NCBI GenBank assembly: GCA_029204225.1
Contig: CM055104.1
Span: 55,284,538-55,348,537, forward strand
DNA: 64,000 bases
Origin: Diphasiastrum complanatum
Lineage: Eukaryota > Streptophyta > Lycopodiopsida > Lycopodiales > Lycopodiaceae
Direction: 5' to 3'
A program made the translations under genes and the position numbers. This document shows, one piece after another, positions 1 through 11,229 of the stretch. A model generated the notes under the pieces. It was not told the origin of the DNA. It made no database searches and was given only the letters and a program-made list of their open reading frames with translations. How positions within the stretch are numbered: position 1 is the first letter of the stretch; every line of letters starts with the position of its first letter.

Positions 1-99
1 ACAAAGTCAAGCCTCATGACTTGGCCAATGTTGTAAAGTAGGATGTAATGAAACTCATGGAATGCTTTGAGCGTGATGAGTGATGCGACCGCTATGGTA

Positions 100-2290
100 G
101 TTTGGGTGTCCATATTGATTTGGTCACTGGATAAGTCTTGTCTCAAAATCATCATCTCTCGTATCATCAATGCTATGTTCATCTGTAAATAAATTGGTGA
201 ATATAGTGATGTGTGCTCTTCGAAAGTGACGATAAAGAAATACCAATGGAGTCCAGTAGCCGTCCAGCTTGAGAATACCATGAGAGATGAGATCCCTGGC
301 TGTGGAGTAATCGCGATGAGGTAAGATGTGCATGAGAATATCAAGACTCTTTGCTATCCATCTACGTCAGTCTCTGGAGAAAAATAACAATTCGAAAAAT
401 AGCCTCAACCTGTAGTGAAGGAACTGCAAACTCTGCAAGTATAATCTGATGAGGAACGGAGGGTTTCGCTCGAAGCATACGTGAAAGCATATTTGCAGAC
501 GAGATATATTAGCCCACTTTGAGGAAGTGAGACCTGTACACCAAGTCTCTGCTGCATACATAGTTGTCGGTGTGACCATGGTATCAAACAAGAGACAATC
601 ACTTGCAGCGTTGCGTATATAACGTCTGAAGCAAAACCTCTCAAGTTGAACAGAGATGTGTGCCCCTTACCCAATTTGGCAAGAGCAGCTTGTCTCATGC
701 TGAAGATTGGGCCTGTGATAAGGACTCCCAAATATGTGTATGAAGAGACGACGTCTAAAGGCTAACCATCCCATAGAAGCTCTTGACACTGCATGAATGC
801 CTGAGAAGTGTTAAAGACCATAACTTTGGTCTTCGCAATATTCATTGACAATCCCCAGTGTGAGCAAAAGGAGCATAATACATCTAGATGTCTCTGTAAT
901 CCCTCTCTGGAGTGTGACATGAGTACAACACCTCCATCCTGCATAATCATCCGCTCCAACTCATCGATATAAAGTCCAAACAAGGTAGGAGATTGTGACC
1001 ATCCTTGCTTCACTCCAATAGTACTATAAATGTGCTGAGATATGCCCTCCTCAGAATGGAAACAACTTATCACTCTCTCATATGGACTCATAATCTCCAA
1101 GACTATCTGAATGGAAGCCAAGATCCTGTAATCTCTAGATAAATAAGTGTCTCGAACGGAGCCACATGCCTTACGAAAATCCACAAGATAGCAATATACT
1201 TGCTCTCGTATGGACTTGGCCTCCTCGATAATGGATCTCAAAGTGAATATATGATTTGAGGCAGAGTAAGTGATCGAAAATCTGCCTGGCCCAAAGCATA
1301 CAAGCATCTGATCATGGCTTCACTATTGACTGCCCTTTGAAGAATTGAGCCATATACATACTCTTGCCATAATATGGCTAATTAGGATACTACGGTAGTT
1401 TTCTGGCCTCGTGGGATCATCCCCCTTGTGAATGGGATGTATGACGTTTGTGATCATGAAGTCGGGAAGCCATGAATGATAGCTTGGTTAAAAAGGTCAA
1501 AAAGGATGGGAAAAAGTATGTCTTTCGCATGGATAAGAAGTTTTGCTTCAAGGGCTTTGATATCACCAGCCTGACGACTATTGAGATTTTTAATGTATTC
1601 AGCTATCATGTCGGGGGTGAAAAGATTGAAGGATGAAGTATGGGGTGAGATGACGATGGGAGAGGTGGTGTCAATAGTATAAAGAGACTTTGTATATTTT
1701 GTCCAGGTGGTCAAACTGGGAGGAGGAGCACGAGGGATGAAGTCATGCCAAAAGGCTCCAGAGGAGGAACTAAAGAGAAGATTACAAGCCTTCTCCCTTC
1801 ATTGATCTCATAAGTCTTCTTTTTATGACGTTTGGTAGGTACGATTTATATCGCGAACAGAAGGAAGTGAGTTGGCATAGGCATATTTAAGATGATTTTG
1901 GAGCTGGTTCCATTCATCGTCATACCAGGGTTTTTGTCTAGGATGATTGGAGGTTTTTGTTTTTATTTTGGATTTTGTAGATGGAAAAGAAAGGGAAGGA
2001 ACATGTTGTAGAAGGGAGGAATGAGTCTTGATAAACCAGAATGTATGGGTTCTCAAAACGATATCTTGGAGCACGAGTGGGGGGTGGATGGGAAGTAGAA
2101 GTAGAGGTGATAGTGGGTTTTGTTCCTAATTGGAAGGAGAGAAATGAATGATCTAAAAGAGTAGTAGGAGAGATGGTGAAGGCAATAATCCTATGGGCTA
2201 GTCTAGTGGAAGCCAGGAAAGGAAGGTAGACCTCGCTCTGCACTCTCATGCGTCTTTGTGAATAAGAGTATATCACCACTATCTATAAAG
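100..2290 (-). pseudogene. LINE ORF2 remnant (reverse transcriptase region)
   Basis: Read on the minus strand, pieces follow the LINE ORF2 order: linker after the endonuclease (2279-1823), pre-RT segment (1714-1454), RT core (1307-762) with CYLVDFRKACGSV and GVKQGWSQSPTLFGLYIDEL, then the thumb (731-405) with TGPIFSMRQAALAKLGKGH. The YADD catalytic box is deleted: the palm runs from DELERMIMQDGG straight to VVLMSHSREGLQ. Several stops and frameshifts make it inactive. The closest relatives are the other LINE copies in this window. The 3' end is lost or unrecognisable below about 360. Confidence 0.8.
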
Positions 2291-2299
2291 TCGATCAAG

Positions 2300-3100
2300 T
2301 TACCTGCTGAGGATGAGTTATGAATCCCATTTCAATTCCAAACACCAGAACACAATGAAGACGGATGGGTCTTCGGGCTGCTCCCAGATCCAAAAGACCC
2401 AAATCCCTATTTCTTTTTACCAATGTATTTCACTTGGCCATCTCTATGATTACTTGTCTTTCGGATGTTTTGGCTTCTTTGAAGGCCCTTTTTCTTTCTG
2501 TCACTTGCAAGAAAGTGAGGTCATCATCCAAGAATATATTTGTACCTTTTAGGTTTCCATTAATCTCAAAACCGATCGTCTCTCTTCAAGATTTTTAAAG
2601 CGAATGATTAATGTGGCCTTATCTTTATTGGTTCGCTAGGGGGGCTCTTTCTATACCTTGATTGTTGTGCCTTAAAGTGGTTTTCACAAATCTGGCTGCT
2701 TCTTGGATGGCATCTTGTGTGTCTGCAATATCCCTTACTCTCACATGAAGGGCCATTTGATCCGTCATTTTCTCTTCAGAAATAGTAGCTGAAATAAAAG
2801 TAGACATTTGTGGCTTACCATCTGTATTCTTGAAAAGAGATTCCGACGGTTTCATGGTTTCCTTGTGCTAAACCAAGTCTTGTTCCAACGGCTGGATTTT
2901 CATCATTGTAACTGATTCTGGACCCCGTCTTTGTAGGTTGCAAAATCTAGTTTCAATTGTCCTTTGCTTGAAGTATCTTGATCTTGTCCTTTAGCTGCCC
3001 CAGATAGAATCAATTCTATCACTGCCTCAAGCAGCTATCTTACCTCTCTCGCCTTCTCTGCATTCAAGGCCCCCATCCCCTGAATACGCCAATCTGTTTT
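2300..3100 (-). pseudogene. LINE ORF1 remnant (coiled coil plus RRM-like)
   Basis: Lies directly upstream (minus sense) of the ORF2 remnant, the expected order for one LINE. Recognisable pieces are ALHVRVRDIADTQDAIQEA (2750-2690), the start of the RNA-binding fold, and a DLTFLQVTERKRAF-like stretch near 2520-2470 matching the DDDLTxxQ segment of the other ORF1 copies. Frameshifts separate them. ORF1 proteins of this L1-like type bind RNA and form LINE ribonucleoproteins. Confidence 0.6.
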
Positions 3101-3180
3101 CTACGACGATATATACTCCTTCCAAAGCATTTGAAGACTTCCTGGTATACGAAGTGAAGTGCTAAAAACATAGATGAATT

Positions 3181-3955
3181 TGTTGGATTTCTATCCCTCT
3201 TTTCTCTCTCCCTAAATCAAATCTTTAATCTAGATCCGTTCAGTTGCTGCACAATCAGCAGGTCGTCAAACAATCGGCAGGTCATTGAACAATCGGCAGG
3301 TCACCGGCCACATACGACTTCTCACGAAGTCTCCCTACGAAGTCGTACGAGCACTTACGACTATCGGCCAGATTATGACTACGACGTTTGACGGCCCAAT
3401 ACAAATCCAACCACTTGGTGTTCGGACATGTACTTCAACATGAAGACTTAGTACATTGTCAACCACTTCTCGATCCGACAAGGCACTTCAAGCAAGTGCA
3501 TCGAACTCTGTCAGGATCTACCGTGTGCTATCATACAGCGATCGATCCAATGCCTGTAAATTGATTCCCAGTGCAACCCTATATATATATCTCATAAGCA
3601 ACAACCATCAAGCTAATTGTCAACCTTCATTATTCATCATTTAATCAATAAGAGATTGATTCAGAGCGGCTTCCTTCCGCCTTAGATTGTTAAAGACGTT
3701 TAAGACAAAGAGTGAGCAACAGAGTTTGTTTTGAGCTCACGGTTACTACCGCAATTGCTTTGTGCTCGTCATTCAGTTGATTATGGACATGCTACATTTT
3801 GAACTCAATCTAATTGTCTTATTGTGCTCAGTTATCTTGTCAGTTCGAATGTGATGCTTCTCTGATTATAGCTTTAAGCACTTTCATTTCTCAGCTCTCG
3901 TATAGATTTGTCTGAACATCTCAATGCTTCCGCAATGCATGTTTCTGCAACCAAC
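3181..3955. repeat. Probable solo LTR or LTR fragment starting TGTTGGATTTC
   Basis: Begins TGTTGGATTTCTATCC, the same terminus that ends (inverted) the element at 8854-9120. It contains a TATA-like CTATATATATATCTC near 3580 and an AATAAG signal near 3645, as expected for an LTR promoter and poly(A) region, and short repeats of ATCGGCAGGTC (3255-3305). The 3' boundary is uncertain; CCAAC near 3955 resembles the partner's CCAACA end. Confidence 0.45.
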
Positions 3956-3976
3956 GTTTAAGGAATTTGTGTTTGT

Positions 3977-4690
3977 CTAATAGGCGTAGTTCATGCACTG
4001 AGTTCTGAGATACACCACTCTTGCTGGATTTTTGACTCTATACATAGTATAAAGTGTATCCCACGCACTTTTAGATGTCTTACAAGACCTAATATGAAGT
4101 AAGATAGATCTTCTCACAAAAAGAGCAACCATAGAATGTGCTTGTGCATCCCTTCTATCCCACATCTTTTGTTCTTCCGAAGATGGAGAAGATGATGTTG
4201 ATGATGATGATCCAGGAGGTGTAGGAGGTGCCAAAGACGGAGGCCTTTCCTCATCACCATTGGCCAAATTCCACAGCCCTTTCGCTATGAGAAGATTCTT
4301 CATCATGTAACCCCACAATGAGTAGTTTGTGCCATCCAACCGATCTTCACTAAACAAAGAACCGATAGCTTCCGATTCTTTAGCCATTACCTCCAACAGA
4401 ATTTCAGCTTGAAGTAGATAGGAAAGAGAGCCTTTCCACAACCAAATCTACTCAAAAAATTTGCAGCAAACAAAGAGCTGAAAGTAGAAGCACAAGATGT
4501 CTTTCAATCTGCAACCAAAGTGCCCAAAAGATAATGGAAAGATGGCTGTCTTTCTGCACAAAAAAACCAGCTTCTTGAAAATTAGGTTAGCTTCGATTGA
4601 AGCCTACACCGAAACCCAAATAGTGTGATCTTTTGGGTCAAAGTAACCTATGGATTAACTTTAGCATAGTCATTTATTTCAAACACTCCA
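3977..4690 (-). pseudogene. Copia gag and leader remnant
   Basis: The minus-strand reading 4441-4005 gives a UBN2-type copia Gag N-terminus (MAKESEAIGSLFSEDRLDG, then NYSLWGYMMKNLLIAKGLW) nearly identical to the copia element at 18430-22152. It breaks off after VVYLRTQ. Sequence 4442-4690 matches that element's leader and the first bases of its LTR, with the rest of the LTR deleted. A fragment of the same copia family. Confidence 0.8.
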
Positions 4691-4696
4691 TATGAC

Positions 4697-5667
4697 TTGG
4701 TTAGTCTTCTTTGTGAGGATCAACTCCGTCTATTTGAATACCTTAACAATCACAGAGAGAAACTTGCTTCCCATGATTCTCTGCTTCTAGTTGTGCAATC
4801 GCACCTTCAAAAGCTGGATTCTTCCATTGAAGAACTCAAGAACGAAGTTGCAGTTATAAAAAGTGAAGCTTCTTCCCAAATCGCTCCTTCAACTAAAATT
4901 CAGCAGCTCGAAAGTCAGGTGGAACAACACCATATGGCTGTCCAATCGTGGGCAGATGTACTTAAAGGTTCGTCTACAATTATCTCTTCACCTTCTATTA
5001 CAATTGACAGCTGAATTAGCATAGATAGTACATGTGATGATGGTGCCATCCAATCCGTGCACCCTGAAGAAGGGTTTCAATGGTGATCTAGAATAGACTC
5101 TGGATGATTGATCTACACAAAAACAGAATGCTCCAACTGCTGATGAATGCTTCTCAATGTGGTAGTTATATAGTGGCGACCAACATGTGAGAGAGAGCGG
5201 ACAACCAAGTGACAAAAGGTATGCAAAACACCAAAAGTGTGTTTTCGCATAGGGAGTCGGAGGGCCAAATCATGAAGAGGCCGTACCATTGTTCACAGAG
5301 TGTCATCTACGAGAGTATAAAGCCCTCAATGTTCGTGTTAGAGGTATTCGGAACTCCCAAAATGTTGTTGAAGAAGCTGAAAAGTTTCTGGAAGAAAATC
5401 TTCAGCACCATAGCAAAGGAATGGAAATTGCATGGCAACCTAAGGACCCGGATACTCTTGTCATCCGCTTCACATCAATGTCTCAGCGGATTGAAGTTTT
5501 GGGGAAGAGATTTAAATTGCGGGATACCAAAATCTACTTGGACGAAGAAGGCAAGACAAGACGCTCTATCAACTGGCAAACGGCTTATCTATTGTGATGG
5601 TATTATTAGACTGGTAGATCGTAAGCCCATGGTTAATGAGAATTTGAATTCCGAGATAGAGAAATGA
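4697..5667 (+). pseudogene. LINE ORF1, broken; ORF1-only copy
   Basis: The N-terminal part (4697-5014) is a coiled coil (LQKLDSSIEELKNEVAVIK) preceding WADVLKG. After about 270 bp of unrelated or inserted sequence, 5289-5580 gives the RRM-like domain (ALNVRVRGIRNSQNVVEEA, IRFTSMSQRIEVLGKRF, IYLDEE). A frameshift leads to a C-terminal domain with KRLIYCDGIIRLVDRKP, ending at TGA 5665-5667. Only about 180 bp of 3' UTR separate this stop from the LINE 3' hairpin and (TC)n tail, so the copy has no ORF2. It resembles half-L1 elements in architecture. Confidence 0.65.
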
Positions 5668-5845
5668 AGAGATGTCCAGTTGAACATGTAAGTGGTCTAA
5701 GCACCATATTATCCTAGCTATATAACTCTCTTCTTAGTTAGTTAGTTTTGTTATGTTGGTTTGACGGCACTGATCCGTCTTGTTGTCATCTTATCTGATG
5801 TACTGGTCTATCTTATACGCCTTTTGGCATGAAAAAGACGTTAAT

Positions 5846-5881
<36 letters not shown>
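5668..5881 (+). repeat. LINE 3' tail with hairpin, AATAAA and (TC)n
   Basis: The 3' end of the LINE above: a hairpin-forming GCC-TTTT-GGC segment (5816-5831), then AATAAA, then (TC)n at 5850-5881 in place of poly(A). Confidence 0.7.
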
Positions 5882-5884
<3 letters not shown>

Positions 5885-6103
5885 AGAGATGTTTGAGCTA
5901 CGGTCATTTATTTCCTCTCCTGCGTGAGAGATGAGCTTTTTCACAAAGCGAATTACATTTTAATCTAGTAATCTGTTGACGGCATTGTTCAGTCCGAGTT
6001 CTATTTCCTATGTTGTACTCCTTTTCGTCTTAGTAAAGATAAGTTTGAAAAATTCAGAACTTTGTTGGGTGTAAGTTTGAATAAAATTGCCATTAAGCGG
6101 GGG

Positions 6104-6483
6104 TGTTGAAGAGTAATGCCTATTTTACCCCTTTGGCTAAGCACTAATTTAGTTGTAAGTTGTACATAACTCATGGGGCATGTTATTAATTAAATACATG
6201 AGACCCCCCTTTTGTAAGTTGAGTAAATTATGCAAGTGGCCCACTTGGCCAAGTAGCTCACTCCTATGGTTGACACCTAGACTTTCTATGCATGTATCTG
6301 AGGTGCTTGCCTCACAAGGGACTTGGAGGACCCACGCCCTCCTCTCTCTCTCTAGCAATTCATTTTCTCTTCTAACTTTTGGTGTTGTGAGGTGCTTATG
6401 CGATTCTCCTTGTATGTGATATTTTCCATAGCTAAGTTTCTCAAGCTTTCATAGTTGATCTAGTATTGAAGTTAAGATACTCC
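6104..6483 (+). repeat. LTR preceded by a polypurine tract (3' LTR remnant)
   Basis: Starts TGTTGAAGAGTAATGCC directly after AAGCGGGGG, a polypurine tract, so this is the 3' LTR of an otherwise lost plus-strand element. It ends near TACTCCA at 6483. The body has a TCTC-rich stretch and no coding potential. Probably copia-type, but this is inferred only from style. Confidence 0.5.
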
Positions 6484-6819
6484 ATGGCTGGGTCTTGCTA
6501 TTCATCAAGTCGTACTACTACACATGCACATGCTCATATGACATAGACGACGCCAGTAGGCTCCATGTTGCGGCTCGTATTACATCTTTCTTCAGCATCA
6601 ACACAATCCTGACATCTTGACATGGATACATATGATTATTATGCACACACTCTCACTTACGTTCTATTTTAGCTTGTACTAGATGTTTTCTTTATTAAAG
6701 TTTTGGAGACGTTTTATGCGCTCCCATGGTTACCACATACTTGACATGTACTTCATTAGTCTTATATGCCTTTTGGCATGGGAAAGACATTAATAAAGCT
6801 TTCCTTTCTCTCTCTCTCT
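6484..6819 (+). mobile_element. 5'-truncated LINE 3' end with (TC)n tail
   Basis: Nearly collinear with 54240-54530. It starts in the last codons of ORF2 (AARITSFFSINT, near 6570), followed by the 3' UTR with GGAGACGTTTTATGCGCTCC, the ATGCC-TTTT-GGCAT hairpin (6766-6779), AATAAA and a short (TC)n (6807-6819). Confidence 0.75.
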
Positions 6820-8853
6820 ACTGCTTATGCTTTTGTTCCGGATAAACTTTGTACAAAGCTCGAGGATAAAGGAGTTAAATGCATTTTTGTTGGCTATAGT
6901 AGTGAAAGCAAAGGCTATAGGCTGTTCAATTTGAGCACTAACAAGATTATTGTTAGTCGTGATGTGCATTTTGATGAAAAGAATTTATTAGATGTGGCCT
7001 CAACTCATATCTTGAAGGGGGACAGCCCACATAGTGTGAATGTTGAAGTTTTTCCAGATTTGGTACCATCTTATTATTGCTGGAGATAAGGGGCAGCAAT
7101 CAACCAGTTTCGACCTGCCCAACACCTCATCAAGTTTAGAGCCTAATGTTCGTCAAGAACCGCCCGTTGTTGCTCAAAATCAGCCTGCAGGAACTGTTGG
7201 ACAGCAAGGACCAGTTTTGGAAGATCTTGGACAGCCAAGTGCGGTGTCGGAGGATCTTGGACAACAAATTGTAAGAAGAGACATGGCTGTTGGACAGCCC
7301 AAAACAGTCCCACGGTGGCTGTTGTCGACTTTGCGGGACAACAATGTAAGTTCATTTTATGATGGAAAGACACGTGCCTCTACAAAATCAGTGGACTATG
7401 CTGATTTTTCAGATTTTGCTCTTACATCTCATGGAGATATTGCAGAAGAACCTGATTTTTATGAGCAGGCCAAGGGAGTAAAATATTGGGAGGATGCGAT
7501 GCAAGATGAGTATGACTCACTTATGAAGAACCAGATTTGGATTCTTGTTGATCTTCTTCATGGGAAGAAGGCAATTGGTTCTAAATGGGTATACAAAATC
7601 AAGTATAAGGCAGATGGTACCATTAAAAGGTACAAGGCAAGGCTCGTTGCCAAAGGCTATGCTCAGCAAAAGGGGATCGATTATGAGGAGACTTTTTCTC
7701 CTACTGCTCGGATGACTATCGTGAGGGTAGTAACCTCTTTGGCTGCCCATTTTGGTTGGCGTTTGCGGCAACTTGACATAAATACAGCATTCCTCAATGG
7801 TAATCCCAATGAGGAAGTGCACCTTCAACAACCTGCTGGTTTTTGGTTGAAGACCAAGAAGATAAAGTTTGTCTTCTCAAGAAGACACTTTATGGACTGA
7901 AGCAAGCTCCGAGGATGTGGTATCAAGAGATACATGCCTACTTTTGTGATCGAGGGTTTTACTAATAGTCCTAGCGAATGTACTCTTTATGTCAAGCATA
8001 CTTCAGATTATATCATCATTATTTTGCTTTATGTTGATGATATTATTATTACGGGAAGTAATGAGCAGCAGATTGATGCAGTAATACTTGATCTTGGTAT
8101 GGTTTTTGAAACCTCAGATTTAGGCCTATTGCATTTTTATCTTGGTCTTGAATTTGTACAAGAAAGGGCTGGAAGTTTCATCTCTAAAGAACGCTACATT
8201 GGGCAGATTTTGAAGCGGTTCAAGATGGAAGATTGCAAGCCGGTTGCTACACCTATTGAGACAAGGCTGAAATTAAGTAGTCAAGGTGATGGTGAACCAT
8301 TTGATACTACTTTATATTGTCAAGCTATTGGCTGTCTCATTTACCTATGTAATTCAAGACCAGACATTTCTTATAGTGTCTCACTCATGAGTCAATTCAT
8401 GCATGCCCCGATGACATCACATTGGAAAGCATTGAAGAGGATCTTTCGATATCTTCAAGGAACAAGAAGTCATGGACTGCTTTTTCCTGCTTGTGATGAT
8501 GCATGTTTGGTTGGTTTTAGTGACTCGGATTGGGGTGGAGATCAAGACACTAGACGCTCTACAAGTGGACATTGCTTTTTCTATGGCAATTTTGCAATTT
8601 CGTGGTCAAGTAAAATGTTGGCCACTGTTGCTACTTCTTCTAGTGAGGCAGAATATAGAGCGATCTTTTCAGCCACAACAGAGTGTTTATGGCTGAGAAG
8701 ACTACTTGTTGACATGAAGTTTGGCGAGTCCTCAGCCACTCTTATCTTGAGTGATAGTCAAAGTGCTATTGCCTTTGCACGGAATCCTGTTTTTAATGCG
8801 AGGACGAAGCACATCGAGATCCATTATCGCTTTGTTCAGGAGAGACTTCATGA
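6820..8853 (+). pseudogene. Copia pol remnant (end of integrase, RT, RNase H)
   Basis: Begins in the integrase C-terminal region (TAYAFVPDKLCTKLEDKGVK, then IFVGYSSESKGYRLF), shifts frame near 7085, continues through a linker rich in GQQ, then RT (7550-8100) with the copia YVDDIIITGS box, shifts frame near 7900, and ends in RNase H with SDSDWGGDQDTRRSTSG and SSSEAEYRA. The 3' end of RNase H and the LTR are missing where the 8854-9120 repeat starts. Same family as the copia elements at 18430 and 55083. Confidence 0.88.
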
Positions 8854-9120
8854 TGTTGGTGAAGTCGAATTGTCGATGTCGGGTGTCCGACGAATAGTCG
8901 GTGTCGGTTGAGTAGATGTGTCCGACGAATAGTCGGAGTAGGCCGAATAGTCGGTGTCGGCTGAGTCGTCAGGACACTGTCATCTATTCCTTTGTATTTC
9001 TGTAGACTGTCAGGAAACAAGTGTATTTCTGCAGTATGCGACTGTACAAGTATTTACAATAGCTAGTGAATGGATCTAAATTAGCAGAGAGATAGGGATG
9101 GAGAGGATAGAAATCCAACA
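8854..9120. repeat. 267-bp TGTTGG...CCAACA element with internal tandem repeats
   Basis: Terminal inverted ends TGTTGG and CCAACA look like an LTR. Inside are degenerate tandem copies of a CGACGAATAGTCGGTGTCGG-like unit (8890-8970). It sits exactly between the broken copia pol and the truncated gypsy LTR; I find no target duplication. Its end matches the start of the 3181 element. Confidence 0.5.
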
Positions 9121-9558
9121 CTTCCTTGGGTCCCAAACCCAACTTGTACCTGAACGTTGACTGGGCCTGTTGACTTGACCGGTGACTTGTGGGCCTGCAT
9201 GGTTGCCACATGTCATGATCTAGGATGTGTGCTAGGCTTGGAGACTCCTTCCTTGGAGGTATACAAAGAGAGGAGGTTTTACTTTGCCATTCATACTATC
9301 TACCTAGGAGATGGTGGATGGTGAGCGCTTGAGCACAACCAGGATGAGTGCTAGCTTGAGGTGGGAGATGGTTGAGGACTTTGGCAGTGGTATGGGACGC
9401 TGTCAGGGTAGGAGGTTGGATCTCGCTTGTTACAGGTCACGGGCCAGGGCACGGAGAGTGGATCTGGATTAGATCCTACGGCAGGGTGGATCGTGTGACG
9501 TTCGGTTCCTATGGGGTAATCGGCACCTGACGGTTTACGGCGGGTAAAGGGTGTAATA
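9121..9558 (+). repeat. Gypsy 1 5' LTR, truncated at its 5' end
   Basis: Matches 14583-14991 closely (CTTGGGTCCCAAACCCAACTT onward) and ends GGGTGTAATA just before the primer-binding site. The TGTTAGGG start is missing at the junction with the 8854-9120 repeat. Confidence 0.82.
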
Positions 9559-9560
9559 TT

Positions 9561-9575
9561 TGGTATCAGAGCCAC
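9561..9575 (+). promoter_or_regulatory. Primer-binding site of gypsy 1
   Basis: TGGTATCAGAGCCAC complements the 3' end of initiator methionine tRNA, the usual primer for plant LTR retrotransposons, and lies two bases after the LTR. Confidence 0.8.
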
Positions 9576-10192
9576 CGTACTCCGTAGTCAGGTTTGTTCG
9601 ATTCATAAAGGGCAATCGGTAAGTTTTTGTTTACCGATCCTGATTGATTTTGTCGTTTTAGGCTAGGGTTTGGCTTATGTCTATTTTCTCCTCAGTTGCA
9701 AGTTTTAAAAAAAAAAAGGTATCATCTGACTGTGGGCAGAGCTGCTGCAGGTGCAGCGACGGACTGCTACAGTCAGTAGGTGGCGGAATTGTCCCAGGTA
9801 CGTAGTCAGGCGACGGAGGGGGGGGACAACCGTGTGCAGGCAAGGTACCCCAGTGGGCGTGTGGTCAGGTGGCAAAGGTCCGCAGGGGGGGGAGCTATCC
9901 CACAGGGCCTGCATATCCACTTGTCAGTCTATGGGATGCCTAGTTGGCAAGGAATTGCTTTTGGTGGCAAGAGTACATCTTGCATGAGGGAGAGGTACAT
10001 TCCCTTGCAGTTGCTTCATGTAAAGAGGGAGGAGGTAGTGGAAAGCTACCTATTTTCTTATCTCTTTCTTGGCAGGATATAATGTTAGTGGCAGCCATGG
10101 ACAATACCATTTTGTGAGTGTCCATTTTGCAAGCTTGAGAGTACAAACCTCTTCTTCTCTTTCTCTTGCCTATCCTTCCTTATAGCTGAGCA

Positions 10193-11140
10193 ATGGATCC
10201 TAGCCCTTCCACACAACCTACTTCTCCTCCTATTGTATCTATGGCACCCACTTCTACTTTGGATTCTGATGCTTCGCTGTCGGCAATCAACAATTTACAA
10301 CAACAAATTGGTGATATGCAAGCAAGACATGCAAAGGATCAGCATGAATTGAAGGAGCTAAGGCAGTTAAGGCAATTACTGCACCAGCCCTTGTTTACAC
10401 CTGACATTTTCACTGGGGAAAAGAAAGATAGAGCCCCTGAAGTGGTCACTTCGTGGATAGATCGATGGAATCCACATTTTTCCATGCACGATTCTTCCGA
10501 CGAAAATAAAATCAACCTAGCTATCATGTACTTGCGAGACAAAGCTTTAACCTAGTGGTAGGACTTGAGGGGTAAGCTTGAAGCTCCGAGGTTTGGGAAG
10601 ATTTTTGTAAGGCCTTTAAGGTTGCCTTTCTTCCTATACTAGATGACTTTGACTTCCATCGAGAGTATGCGATGATTTAGATGGGCAACCGGCCCCGTGA
10701 TCAGTACATGCAAGAATTCCAAGAGGTTTATTCTCATTTTGCTACTAGAATAGATCCTCTGTTGGTTAAGTTGCATTTTATTCTAGGATTGCCTAGAGAC
10801 TATCAGCTAGAGGTTAGGAGGAACCAACCTCTTACCCTCGATGATGCGGTTCGCTTCGCCCGCATATACGATGATACTCGTATAGTGGCTAGGCCTGAGG
10901 CTGGGGTTTCACCCGAAGCAAAGGGTAAGTAACCATTCTTTTCAAGGAAAGGAAAAGATAAGGTGAAAGAAGTGTCTGCTGAGCCAAGTAAATCAAAGAA
11001 AAGATCTTCTATGGACCAGGAGACTTTCACTAAAGCCAGAAGCGACAATCTGTGTTTCAATTGTATGAACTAGGTCATGTAGCGAAGGAATGCCCAAAGA
11101 AACGGAGGCAAGCTAAAGGGGCATCTTTTAAGACGCCAGG
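10193..11140 (+). pseudogene. Gypsy 1 gag remnant
   Basis: The start MDPSPSTQPTSPP is followed by a coiled-coil stretch (NNLQQQIGDMQARHAKDQ) and a retrotransposon Gag domain (LFTPDIFTGEKKD, INLAIMYLRDKAL). A stop at 10553 interrupts it; 10681-10932 continues the Gag fold (YMQEFQEVYSHFATRIDPL). The zinc knuckle near 11052 reads CFNCMN-stop-GHVAKEC, with a stop inside the CCHC motif. Confidence 0.78.
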
Positions 11141-11229
11141 TAACTCTAGCATTTCAAGTACTGATCTTTCCTTTGTTGGTAATTTTGTGTGTGAGCATTG
11201 TTGTTTTAATACGGCTGTTTTTGGCCGTC

